Assembly: GCF_000012845.1 (NCBI RefSeq)
Contig: NC_009615.1
Coordinates: 1,821,501-1,885,500, forward strand
From: Parabacteroides distasonis ATCC 8503
GTDB lineage: Bacteria > Bacteroidota > Bacteroidia > Bacteroidales > Tannerellaceae
Length of the DNA stretch: 64,000 nucleotides
Reading direction: 5' to 3'
Both the position numbers and the translations under genes were made by a program. This document shows positions 37,446 to 44,916 of this stretch, one piece after another. Within the stretch, counting starts at the first letter, position 1. Every line of letters begins with the position of its first letter. A model generated the notes under the pieces. It ran no database searches, was not told the origin of the DNA, and saw nothing but the letters and a program-made list of their open reading frames with translations.

Positions 37446-38993
37446 CTATTTTCTCCCATTCATCATACTTTGAATTCTTCGAATAAAGCGATTCAAACCA
37501 AGTCCTAAAAAATAAAACATAGATAAAAGAATGAGTGTATACAAAATTGTAATAAACACTCCATATACAAAAGAAGATAAAGCACTTTCAAATGAGTGCA
37601 TTGGGACAAATTTCAATACAGAATAAATAAGTATTATACTAACAATTGCAACACTTAAATGCTTAACGTACATAATTATATACAATTTCAATCGTTGTTT
37701 CAAAGCTTTTCGAAACAAATAATAAGGTTTCCAACAAAAAACAACAAGAAATAAACTTATCAACACACCCAACAATACACCATTTAACCCCCAAAAATAT
37801 CCTAATAACACAGACAAACAGATATTGATAGAAGCCTCCGTAACTGGAGCAAAAATATCACCAAACAAACCATAAGCATTGATATAAGCATCCACGGTCG
37901 TACGGTTTAATTGAATAAACAAAGTAACAGTCATCAATAGCAATGTCATGGTATCCATCACATATTCATTACCCACCCAAAGTATTATAAATAAAGGAGT
38001 CAACATAAACACTCCAAAACACATTATACAAGTGAATAGAAAACGAACAGAGAATAATTCCTCAAACACCGACATAATCTGTTTACGATTTCCCTCTGCC
38101 ACTAAATTCCCAATTCCTGCGTTCATGCTATTAAAAATGGCAGTCATCAAAGTTTGAATCCCAAGGATAACCAACATGTAATTGCCATATAACGCCACTA
38201 CAGTTAGTGTAGTGTAGGCGTAAATAATGATCGGGCTAGTTTGTGTCAAAGCAAAGCTACCGATCTTATGAAAAAACAATTGCTTAACTTTCTTAATAAT
38301 AGCTGGATACTTTCTCGATAATTCCCGACCTCGTCCTAATTTAGTTTCTAGAAATGGATAAGTCTGCCGGACCATTCTATTTAACACCAACGAAGCTACG
38401 ATCGCAAACACAATCTCCAATACCAACCACCATACATAACCGTCTCTCAAATATCGAATCGCCAATATCTGACAAAGGGTTTTAATCAACATCGAGGCCT
38501 TATAGCTATACTGGATCTTATACTCTTTCTGGTCAGCGGATAAAACGATCTGCTTATAATTAACAAAATAACTCAGCAATGCACTAACTAGCAGCACTCC
38601 GAAAGAAGCATACGCATACCATAAGGGTAACGGCATCTTAGCGAAGATCCAAGGGAAAAACGCCATCAACACGAGACTTCCCACTATCACGATCCATGCG
38701 ATACGCCGATACAACCAGCCTTGCAAGGAAACAATCTCATTGATAGCAACCGTATCCTTCTCTAATAAAGGCTTATATAATGTACAAGCAATGGCTGATC
38801 CTATTCCTAATTCCGCAAGGTTCAAGAACTGAAGCAAATTGGTAGCCGTAGTATTCAGTCCCAAGATCTCTGCCCCAAGATAATCCAAGAATACCTTACG
38901 GGAGAAAAATTGAAGAACCAGATTAATAAAATAAAAAGCCAAGGCTACCAAACTATTTTTTATACTTTTCGAAGTTCGTGAGTCTGTTACCAT
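37446..38993 (-). CDS. wzx: Wzx-type lipid-linked oligosaccharide flippase
   Basis: 515 aa, with about 12-14 hydrophobic segments in the MATE/PST arrangement. N-terminus SLVALAFYFINLVLQFFSRK and LGAEILGLNTTATNLLQFLN match polysaccharide-transport flippases, with the conserved region LNLAELGIGSAIACTLYKPL. It moves the lipid-linked repeat across the inner membrane. First gene of the capsule body after the toxin-antitoxin pair. Just upstream (38996-39193) lies the relic of a different wzx, suggesting gene replacement. Confidence 0.9.
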   Translation of the reverse strand: MVTDSRTSKSIKNSLVALAFYFINLVLQFFSRKVFLDYLGAEILGLNTTATNLLQFLNLAELGIGSAIACTLYKPLLEKDTVAINEIVSLQGWLYRRIAWIVIVGSLVLMAFFPWIFAKMPLPLWYAYASFGVLLVSALLSYFVNYKQIVLSADQKEYKIQYSYKASMLIKTLCQILAIRYLRDGYVWWLVLEIVFAIVASLVLNRMVRQTYPFLETKLGRGRELSRKYPAIIKKVKQLFFHKIGSFALTQTSPIIIYAYTTLTVVALYGNYMLVILGIQTLMTAIFNSMNAGIGNLVAEGNRKQIMSVFEELFSVRFLFTCIMCFGVFMLTPLFIILWVGNEYVMDTMTLLLMTVTLFIQLNRTTVDAYINAYGLFGDIFAPVTEASINICLSVLLGYFWGLNGVLLGVLISLFLVVFCWKPYYLFRKALKQRLKLYIIMYVKHLSVAIVSIILIYSVLKFVPMHSFESALSSFVYGVFITILYTLILLSMFYFLGLGLNRFIRRIQSMMNGRK

Positions 38994-38995
38994 TG

Positions 38996-39193
38996 CTACA
39001 AAGAATTGTGTTTAATACAAAAATTGCTCTCCATGATAAAGAGCATACGCACGTAGAGGAACAGCGTATTCTTCGCTATCCGCTTATTATTCTCTGATTT
39101 ACTAGGAATAAAGACAAGTACACAAACCACTCCCATCCCGCCGGTAAACCAGTAGGGCAAAAAACGAGTGTCTTGATTTAAAATGAGTTTAAA
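38996..39193 (-). pseudogene. Relic of an earlier wzx flippase N-terminus
   Basis: An open frame on the minus strand from 39193 to TAG 38996-38998 contains SENNKRIAKNTLFLYVRMLF, which matches the usual start of another class of Wzx proteins (NKRIAKNTLFLY), but it runs into unrelated residues and stops 2 bp before the ATG of the present wzx. Upstream of the motif the frame encodes a hydrophobic stretch (TGGMGVVCVLVFIP) like the end of another membrane protein. It reads as a recombination scar where one capsule body replaced another. Confidence 0.5.
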
Positions 39194-39212
39194 CTATATT
39201 TATCGTGATAAG

Positions 39213-39587
39213 TCACCGAGACAAATCCCTCAGCATAACACAAATAGTGGAGTACAAATCCGGAACCTCCTTTTGAAGACTATAAAGTATCACGCTTGCG
39301 TCAATATCAAAATAATGATGGACAATGATATCTCTCATCCCTTTAATATCCTTCCAGTTTACAGCCGGATATTTAAGAAGTAATTCCTTATTCGTTATTT
39401 TGTCTAGATTTTTGATTGCCTCACCTACAGCGACAAGTTTCATACAAACACTATCCAATAGAATCATACCAGACTCATTCATATAAAAATCATCAACCTT
39501 ATGAATATGCGAAGTTCTTGCCATTATCATTGAAAGAGTATCCTTTATCTGCGACAAGGTATCCAAGGCCAACTCCGTATCAAACAT
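39213..39587 (-). CDS. hepT: HEPN-domain toxin of the HepT/MntA pair (DUF86)
   Basis: 124 aa. HEPN RNase fold with the catalytic motif Arg85-x4-His90-x-Tyr92 (RDIIVHHY), the Tyr being the residue that the MntA antitoxin AMPylates in characterised systems. VNWKDIKGMRDIIVHHYFDI is a DUF86 hallmark. It overlaps its partner's stop by 8 bp, as usual for this family. Located in the middle of the capsule locus on the same strand, so it is transcribed with, or inserted into, the operon. Confidence 0.9.
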   Translation of the reverse strand: MFDTELALDTLSQIKDTLSMIMARTSHIHKVDDFYMNESGMILLDSVCMKLVAVGEAIKNLDKITNKELLLKYPAVNWKDIKGMRDIIVHHYFDIDASVILYSLQKEVPDLYSTICVMLRDLSR

Positions 39588-39873
39588 AGATTCCCTCCCT
39601 CTCGATTCGTTTACGAAGCAACTGATTCATCCGGTCTCTAAGACGGATGATATCCACCGGGCTTCCCAACAATTCTTCCAATTCATTTTTCAAATGGGAG
39701 AGAGAGAAAAGCCCTTGCGCCTCACCCTCGTAATAAATGTCCACATCACTGCTTTCCGTCTGTTGATCACGAGCTACAGAGCCAAAGATACCCATCTTCA
39801 AGATTCCGTACTTTTTGCCTTTACGAACCTTGAAGTCTCTTAATAACGCTAGGATCTCTTGTCTCGACTTCAT
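39580..39873 (-). CDS. mntA: MntA-type nucleotidyltransferase antitoxin
   Basis: 97 aa from ATG 39873; the frame extends to 39942 with an unlikely hydrophobic leader. Minimal nucleotidyltransferase with GS-x10-DxD: Gly31-Ser32 and Asp43-Asp45 in GSVARDQQTESSDVDI. In studied HepT/MntA pairs it adds AMP to the toxin's Tyr and so silences it. It precedes and overlaps hepT by 8 bp. Confidence 0.88.
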   Translation of the reverse strand: MKSRQEILALLRDFKVRKGKKYGILKMGIFGSVARDQQTESSDVDIYYEGEAQGLFSLSHLKNELEELLGSPVDIIRLRDRMNQLLRKRIEREGIYV

Positions 39874-39942
39874 AAGAAAATAGAATATTGACAAAGAAAC
39901 AAATAAATATCCAATTATGCAATCATTCATAAACCAAAACAC

Positions 39943-40371
39943 CTACCCCTCCCCCAGCACATACTTCACGATCGCCCGCCGGATATTGCGCAAGCTCTTG
40001 CCTTGCTTGAAGGGGAGCAGGGGGATGATGGCGTTGATGAATTCCTTGCTCTTGATAAGTTTGGCCGGTTCCACGCAGTCGCAAAAGACCTCGTTGAAAA
40101 GGTCGGTCAGCACCGTTTGGCAGAGGGTGGCCACATCCGGGCATTGGGCGATTCGCTTTACGAAGTCGTGACGCACCTCCTCGTCTTGGATATAGGAGGC
40201 TAATAAATCACACGGCTCCGGATCCGGCCTCACGTCTTTTTCCGAAACGACCTCCGGCTTTTCTCCCGGGTCCAAGCAAATATATTGAATGGCAAACATG
40301 GCGTTGGGCAGCACCTGTATGTTCTCGCCATGGATGTGCAGCACACACGGGCTCGCTTTCTCTTCACTCAT
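39943..40371 (-). CDS. Conserved hypothetical protein of the accessory island
   Basis: 142 aa, acidic, no signal peptide or membrane segment. A mixed N-terminus (VLHIHGENIQVLPNAMFAIQ) is followed by mostly helical sequence with repeated Cys (CQTVLTDLFNEVFCDCVEPA) and a basic tail (KQGKSLRNIRRAIVKYV). I do not recognise a family. It is divergent from the VirE_N gene across 137 bp containing two 15-bp direct repeats, so the two may be co-regulated. Confidence 0.6.
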   Translation of the reverse strand: MSEEKASPCVLHIHGENIQVLPNAMFAIQYICLDPGEKPEVVSEKDVRPDPEPCDLLASYIQDEEVRHDFVKRIAQCPDVATLCQTVLTDLFNEVFCDCVEPAKLIKSKEFINAIIPLLPFKQGKSLRNIRRAIVKYVLGEG

Positions 40372-40409
40372 ATCTTCTTCTTTTTCCTGTCACCGAATTA
40401 CTTTTATGC

Positions 40410-40445
40410 GCAAATAACTTACCGATAGGTGCAAATAACTTACCG
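40410..40445. repeat. Two 15-bp direct repeats, 21-bp period, in a divergent promoter region
   Basis: GCAAATAACTTACCG occurs at 40410-40424 and 40431-40445. The 21-bp spacing is two turns of the helix, so two protein molecules would bind the same face. It lies between the unknown gene (minus) and the VirE_N gene (plus): an operator or iteron-like site. Confidence 0.6.
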
Positions 40446-40508
40446 GACCGTTTTTTCTCACTCTTTTACCTTTCCTTTACCAGCCTAAACTTTAAATCAA
40501 ACGAGTTA

Positions 40509-41072
40509 ATGAAAGAATGTATCATGTCCTTTTTCAACGCCCCCATCTCCAATCAAGTGCCGAGTGGCGTGACCAGTGTCAAACAGTTGCATACCTATAT
40601 CACCTCCAACGAGTGGCTGAAAGAACGAACGCTCAGCGTACAGGACGCTTTGAGCGACGAGAAACGGTTCCGCAAACTGAAGCAAAACTTACTGCCATAC
40701 GTCACACCGGCCGGGGTCTTCTCCTATCGCAAGGAAGACCGCCTGTTATTCCTTTCCGGAGAGTTTGTCATCGATATCGACCATCTCCCCTCGCCGGAGG
40801 AAACCCTCCACTGGCGAGACACCTTGTTCGCCGATAATAAACTGAGACCGGACCTAGCTTTCGTCAGCCCAAGCACCACAGGCGTGAAACTGCTCGTCCC
40901 CTACCGGCTCTCACCCAAGGCTTCCATAGAGGAATCTTTTGATAAGGCACGGCTATCGGCATGGGAATACCTGAAATGGAAATACGGATTGAATGCGGAT
41001 GCCTCAAACGCCGATCTCTCACGGGCGTGTTTCCTCTGCCATGATCCCTCCGCTAAGCTGCGGGAGAGTTGA
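40509..41072 (+). CDS. VirE_N (BT4734/BF3469-type) domain protein
   Basis: 187 aa. Contains the VirE N-terminal / BT4734-like domain, related to archaeo-eukaryotic primase folds: FVIDIDHLPSPEETLHWRDT and LAFVSPSTTGVKLLVPYRL with the conserved Asp and Ser-Thr loop, then SNADLSRACFLCHDP, the family's closing motif. These proteins usually precede DUF3987 helicase-like proteins in Bacteroidales, as here (55 bp gap), and may form a primase-helicase pair. Function unproven. ATG 40524 is an alternative start. Confidence 0.85.
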   Translation: MKECIMSFFNAPISNQVPSGVTSVKQLHTYITSNEWLKERTLSVQDALSDEKRFRKLKQNLLPYVTPAGVFSYRKEDRLLFLSGEFVIDIDHLPSPEETLHWRDTLFADNKLRPDLAFVSPSTTGVKLLVPYRLSPKASIEESFDKARLSAWEYLKWKYGLNADASNADLSRACFLCHDPSAKLRES

Positions 41073-41127
41073 TAGTTGACAAGTGACTGTTGACAGTTTA
41101 AATCATAAATTATAACTTATAAATCAA

Positions 41128-42960
41128 ATGAACCCATTATCAGATTTAGAGCGGCTTGTCGCCGCCATCGAACACCAAGGGGCGAACATCGCTCCCACTT
41201 ACCAAGAGTATATGCCGATCGCCTTCGCCACCGCCAACGATTGCGGGGAAGCGGGAAGGACGTTCTTTCATCGCATCTGCCGCCTGTCCGAGAAATACGT
41301 CTACGAAGAAGCGGACAAGCTATACGACCACGCCCTCAAAGCGGGCAACGGGCGCAACGGATTAGGCTCCGTCTTCCACTGGGCCGAGATTGCCGGCGTA
41401 AAAACGGACAAGCAACTGGCCGACACCTTCCGCCAATACCCGAGGGAGAACAAGAATCCTTCAAACCTTCAAGCCCCTCTCACACCCACACACGCACATA
41501 CGTACGCACGTGAGGACTTGCCACCCGCTTTCCCGAATTATCCGTGGCCCCCGTTCATCAAGCAGATGATCGATTGCGGGAACTCCATCGCCCAGCGTGA
41601 CATACTCCTGCTGGGAGTATTCACCGTACTCGGGGGCACCTTGAACAAGCGGGTACGGGTGTTATACGGACAAAAATACATGTATCCATGCCTACAAACC
41701 TTCATCGTAGCGCCTCCCGCCTCCGGAAAAGGAGCCTTGACATGGGTCAGGCGCCTAGCTGAACCTATTCACGAGGAGATGATGGCCCGCTACAAAGACA
41801 GCCTAAAGAATTATCGGGAGGAAAAGAACCGATGGGACTCACTCGGCAAGAAACGCTCCGAGACGCCCGAGCCGGAACAACCGCCCCTCAAGATGTTCCT
41901 CATAGCCGGCGATAACTCGGGTACCGGTATCTTAGAGAACCTCATAGAGGCCGACGGCGTGGGGCTGATCTGCGAGACCGAGGCTGATACCGTGAGTACC
42001 GCCATCGGAGCGGATCACGGCCATTGGAGCGATACCTTGCGTAAATGCCACGACCATGAGCGACTGGCCTTCAACCGGCGTACTAATCATGAGTACCGGG
42101 AATGCGATGAGTCTTATCTCAGCGTATTGCTAAGTGGAACCCCGGCGCAAGTAAAGCCGCTAATCCCCTCGGCGGAGAACGGCCTGTTCTCTCGCCAGTT
42201 ATTCTATTTCATGCCACCTATCGATGAGTGGATGGACCAATTCGATTCGGAAAGCGAGGATTACGGCCTACGCTTCGCCACATGGGGAACACAATGGAAA
42301 CAGGTACTGGACCTGATCAACGGATCGGTCCAAACGATCCAGCTAAGGCTATCCGAGAAACAGAAAGAGCTGTTCAACCAACGGTTCGCCCAGTTATTCT
42401 CCCACGCCGGTTACGCCTATGGAGGTTCCATGCGAAGCGCCGTCGCCCGTATCGCCATCAATACCTGCCGGATCCTGAGTATAGTAGCCCTGTTGAGAGC
42501 CTTGGAGAAATTCCTCCCTCCCCAACAAAAAATTTTCAATTCTCAATTTTCCATTTTCAATTCCCCCGGTCTCTCCCCCGCCCCGGAGATACCCATCGAG
42601 AATATCAAGGATGGTATCGTCCCCAAGCTGGACCTGCGGGTCACCGACGAGGATTTCCAAGCCGTACTCACGCTCATAGAGCCTCTTTACCGCCATTCGA
42701 GCTACGTGCTGGGCTTCCTGCCTACCTCCGAGGCCATCCCTGTCCAGACCTCTCCTGAACAGGCTTTATTCAATGCCCTCCCAATGATGTTCTGCCGTCG
42801 GCAGGCCGTGGAGGAGGCAGCGAAGAACGGCATACCCGAGAAAACACTCGACTCCTCCCTCAAACGGATGCTGGAGAAGGGAACACTGATCAAGACCGCA
42901 CGGGGCGAGTACGCTTTCTCCTCGCACGTGTGTGTGCGTGAGGGACGCCCGAAGGAATGA
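41128..42960 (+). CDS. DUF3987 (YfjI-like) helicase/primase-associated ATPase
   Basis: 610 aa. Walker A APPASGKG at 195-202 (Lys201), preceded by LLLGVFTVLGGTLNKRVRVL, and a probable Walker B in GVGLICETEAD. The family occurs in plasmid and phage replication modules. In frame at about residues 468-480 it carries KIFNSQFSIFNSP, encoded by the TTCAATT-type intergenic repeat (42531-42563), an apparent insertion into a variable linker. Downstream it ends near a 22-bp repeat array. It may act with the VirE_N protein on DNA. Confidence 0.85.
   Translation: MNPLSDLERLVAAIEHQGANIAPTYQEYMPIAFATANDCGEAGRTFFHRICRLSEKYVYEEADKLYDHALKAGNGRNGLGSVFHWAEIAGVKTDKQLADTFRQYPRENKNPSNLQAPLTPTHAHTYAREDLPPAFPNYPWPPFIKQMIDCGNSIAQRDILLLGVFTVLGGTLNKRVRVLYGQKYMYPCLQTFIVAPPASGKGALTWVRRLAEPIHEEMMARYKDSLKNYREEKNRWDSLGKKRSETPEPEQPPLKMFLIAGDNSGTGILENLIEADGVGLICETEADTVSTAIGADHGHWSDTLRKCHDHERLAFNRRTNHEYRECDESYLSVLLSGTPAQVKPLIPSAENGLFSRQLFYFMPPIDEWMDQFDSESEDYGLRFATWGTQWKQVLDLINGSVQTIQLRLSEKQKELFNQRFAQLFSHAGYAYGGSMRSAVARIAINTCRILSIVALLRALEKFLPPQQKIFNSQFSIFNSPGLSPAPEIPIENIKDGIVPKLDLRVTDEDFQAVLTLIEPLYRHSSYVLGFLPTSEAIPVQTSPEQALFNALPMMFCRRQAVEEAAKNGIPEKTLDSSLKRMLEKGTLIKTARGEYAFSSHVCVREGRPKE
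42531..42563. repeat. TTCAATT-type repeat inserted inside a coding sequence
   Basis: Contains AATTTTCAATTCTCAATTTT and a second half-copy, the same AT-rich repeat otherwise found before start codons at 43523, 44398, 48532 and 49841. Here it lies within the DUF3987 gene without breaking the frame, adding about 11-13 residues. Confidence 0.7.
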
Positions 42961-42973
42961 AGGAATGAAGGAA

Positions 42974-43083
42974 ATGCCACTACTGTCATTGCCCGTAAGC
43001 ACTACCGTCGCAGCCCTACGCCAGTACTGGCGTTGTCTGATGCCAGTACCGGCATCGCCGCTCGCCTATACCGACGGGTGGCG
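42974..43083. repeat. 22-bp-period palindromic array (5 units), locus D
   Basis: Units at 42974, 42996, 43018, 43040 and 43062, exactly 22 bp apart: ATGCCACTACTGTCAT, TAAGCACTACCGTCGC, ACGCCAGTACTGGCGT (a perfect 16-bp palindrome, 43018-43033), ATGCCAGTACCGGCAT and TCGCCTATACCGACGG. TAC lies at the same place in every unit. It sits between the convergent DUF3987 and DUF4248 genes. The clearest of the five arrays. Confidence 0.85.
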
Positions 43084-43093
43084 GTGTCTCCTC

Positions 43094-43333
43094 TCAAGGA
43101 CGACCCAAGTAACGGAAGATCAGCTCCACTTGCAGGGAGGTGAAGACCCGTTGCCTCGAGCGGTAGCCCGTATCACCAAGCTCCCGGGTCAGACGATCGT
43201 TATACCGCATCCATTCCGCCAGCCGGTTCAGGGCCGAGACGGGGCTGATCTCGGGGGCGTAGGCCATGGCCAGCTCCCGCTTGGAATAGGGCCGCACGGG
43301 CCACTCGTCGATTTGTGTATATCCTGTTCGCAT
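43094..43333 (-). CDS. DUF4248-domain protein
   Basis: 79 aa. Matches the DUF4248 family: YSKRELAMAYAPEISPVSAL, then LAEWMRYNDRLTRELGD and the end QRVFTSLQVELIFRYLGRP. The pattern SKRELA...A...LF..LG.P is that of a small helix-turn-helix-like domain that Bacteroidales encode beside HU-like proteins, as here. Probably DNA-binding, by context; function unknown. Confidence 0.85.
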   Translation of the reverse strand: MRTGYTQIDEWPVRPYSKRELAMAYAPEISPVSALNRLAEWMRYNDRLTRELGDTGYRSRQRVFTSLQVELIFRYLGRP

Positions 43334-43522
43334 ATCGTTCGCATTTTTAAGATTTATCTTATTGGTATAAAGATACTTAAAACATACGACACGAACAACT
43401 ATACGGATGTTTATTTTTCAGCATATCTCCTCTTTTATCTCCCTTATTCATCCACTGTCAGCGGTATTCATTTCAGAGGAAACCGAATGTCGTACATTCG
43501 TTATCGAAAACAAATCGATTTC

Positions 43523-43560
43523 ATTTTCAATTTTCAATTATCAATTTTTAATTATCAAAT
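43523..43560. repeat. TTCAATT-type repeat before the HU-like gene
   Basis: ATTTTCAATTTTCAATTATC followed by AATTTTTAATTATC, ending 2 bp before the ATG at 43563. It forms the 5' leader and probably keeps the start site unstructured. Confidence 0.6.
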
Positions 43561-43562
43561 CT

Positions 43563-44060
43563 ATGGCTTTAAATTACAGCGTGTCCCTTCGGACCAACCC
43601 TATCAAGAAAGACGAGCCGGCGAAAGCGTACGCCACGGCACAGATCAATGGTGAGCTATCGCTCAAGCAGCTGAGCCGCCGGGTATCCATGCAAACCACC
43701 GTCAGCCGGGCGGATGTGGTGGCGGTATTGATCTCCACTGTCGAGAACCTGCTCGATGCCCTCCAAGAGGGGAAACAGGTGGATTTCGGCGAACTGGGTA
43801 AATTCCGGCTCCATATCCTCAACGAGGGTGCGGAGAGTCTTGAGAAATTCACATCTACAAACATCACCGGGGTTAGTATCCAGTATATACCGGGCGAGGA
43901 CTTGAAGAATGTCTTCGCCGGGCTGGAGTTCCAACCTGTGGCTACTCGCAAGGCTCAGCAAGCGGTGCTCCGTGCGGAGAAGGCTGGGGAGACTACCGTG
44001 GATATCTCGAAGAAGCCGGCTGCTGGGGGTGGGGATTCGGAGTCGCCTGATGAGATCTAA
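43563..44060 (+). CDS. HU-family DNA-binding protein (long variant)
   Basis: 165 aa from ATG 43563; the upstream frame is repeat-derived. HU-like domain with a leading extension: MALNYSVSLRTNPIKKDEPA, then SLKQLSRRVSMQTTVSRADV, VENLLDALQEGKQVDFGELG and FRLHILNEGAESLE. The Bacteroidales HU-related proteins of this type carry a C-terminal tail, here Ala/Lys/Gly rich (SKKPAAGGGDSESPDEI). It should bend or coat DNA. Placed in the accessory island next to DUF4248. Confidence 0.9.
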   Translation: MALNYSVSLRTNPIKKDEPAKAYATAQINGELSLKQLSRRVSMQTTVSRADVVAVLISTVENLLDALQEGKQVDFGELGKFRLHILNEGAESLEKFTSTNITGVSIQYIPGEDLKNVFAGLEFQPVATRKAQQAVLRAEKAGETTVDISKKPAAGGGDSESPDEI

Positions 44061-44061
44061 C

Positions 44062-44265
44062 GTGTCACTTTTGGCTTGACCCAAAAGTAACCAAAAGGTC
44101 AAGGCTGACGCTGACGGGCTACTTCGAGACCTACGCTCGCTGTCGCATCCCAACTCGCTACGCTCAGACAGGGATGCTCCTCACGCTCGCTACGGTCTCT
44201 TCGCTTGACGCCCGTCCGCTGAGGCCGTCCGAAGGAAAGCGAAGCTTTCCTCTTATATCAGCCGG
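44062..44265. repeat. Palindrome-rich non-coding repeat element
   Basis: Contains CTTTTGGCTTGACCCAAAAG, where TTTTGG/CCAAAA pair, and GCATCCC/GGGATGC arms near 44146-44175, followed by GCTCGCTACGG-type repeats and GGAAAGCGAAGCTTTCC (44234-44250, a perfect palindrome). I recognise this kind of sequence as a dispersed Bacteroidales intergenic repeat. No ORF is supported in it. Confidence 0.55.
44234..44250. repeat. Palindrome GGAAAGCGAAGCTTTCC
   Basis: Complementary arms GGAAAGC/GCTTTCC around GAA within the repeat element; a possible hairpin before the smalltalk gene. Confidence 0.5.
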
Positions 44266-44305
44266 GATTCCTAATTCATAACTCATAATTTAAAATTCAT
44301 AATTC

Positions 44306-44389
44306 ATGAAAAAGTCCGTATGGAGTACCATTATCAAAGTGATCATCGCCGTAGCTACCGCCATCGCGGGAGCACTTGGCATCCAATAA
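44306..44389 (+). CDS. Smalltalk protein
   Basis: 27 aa, too short for most ORF callers. Sequence starts MKKSVWSTIIKVIIAVATAI and ends AGALGIQ: one hydrophobic helix after a short basic head. It fits the tiny 'smalltalk' protein family of Bacteroidales, which typically sits between an HU-like gene and an N-acetylmuramoyl-L-alanine amidase gene, exactly as here. A holin-like membrane role beside the amidase is a guess from size and context. Confidence 0.8.
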   Translation: MKKSVWSTIIKVIIAVATAIAGALGIQ

Positions 44390-44397
44390 TGTATTCT

Positions 44398-44420
44398 CTA
44401 ATTTTCAATTTTCAATTATC
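44398..44420. repeat. TTCAATT-type repeat before the amidase gene
   Basis: CTAATTTTCAATTTTCAATT, immediately before the ATG at 44421. Confidence 0.6.
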
Positions 44421-44867
44421 ATGGGTAAGGCTTATTGTTTCTACCAGAATTACAGGGAGGTTCGCCTCCTTGTAATTCATTGCTCGGCTACACGATATGA
44501 CAGGGATTTTCCTGTGGAGGCGCTCCGTTCATCGCACAAGGCACGGGGATTCGCCGATATCGGCTATCATTTCTATATCACACGGGACGGGGAATTACAC
44601 CGCTGCCGGCCGGTCAATCAGATCGGGGCGCACGCAGCCGGATGGAACGACAAAAGTATCGGTATATGTTACGAGGGAGGACTCGACGAACAAGGCCGTC
44701 CAGCTGATACCCGGACCTACGCCCAGCGGTGTACCTTGATGGATCTGCTACGGCAATTACGAAGGGACTATCCGGAGGCACGCATCCTAGGACATTACCA
44801 ATTAAGCCCTTACATACGCAAGGCTTGCCCTTGCTTTGACGCAAGGGAGGAGTATCTCGTCTTATAA
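44421..44867 (+). CDS. N-acetylmuramoyl-L-alanine amidase (type 2)
   Basis: 148 aa from ATG 44421. It cuts the amide between MurNAc and the stem peptide of peptidoglycan. Zinc ligands are visible: His in LLVIHCSATRYD, the His region in ILGHYQLSP, and Cys in KACPCFDAR. Core FADIGYHFYITRDGELHRCR and GAHAAGWNDKSIGICYEGG are standard. No signal peptide, so release would need lysis or a holin-like partner such as the smalltalk protein upstream. Prophage-like, but the surrounding genes are not a complete phage. Convergent with the capsule initiating transferase. Confidence 0.93.
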   Translation: MGKAYCFYQNYREVRLLVIHCSATRYDRDFPVEALRSSHKARGFADIGYHFYITRDGELHRCRPVNQIGAHAAGWNDKSIGICYEGGLDEQGRPADTRTYAQRCTLMDLLRQLRRDYPEARILGHYQLSPYIRKACPCFDAREEYLVL

Positions 44868-44916
44868 AATAGATACCGGCTCGTCATTCACTCGCTAGAT
44901 TGTCCGGTTTCACGAC

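Noticed and set aside
42932..43654. 240-codon frame across the 22-bp array and antisense to DUF4248
   Set aside because: Covers non-coding repeats and the start of the HU-like gene in the wrong frame; no domain features.
39943..44867. Complete prophage
   Set aside because: Only an amidase, a small membrane protein and replication-like genes; no capsid, terminase, portal or tail genes.
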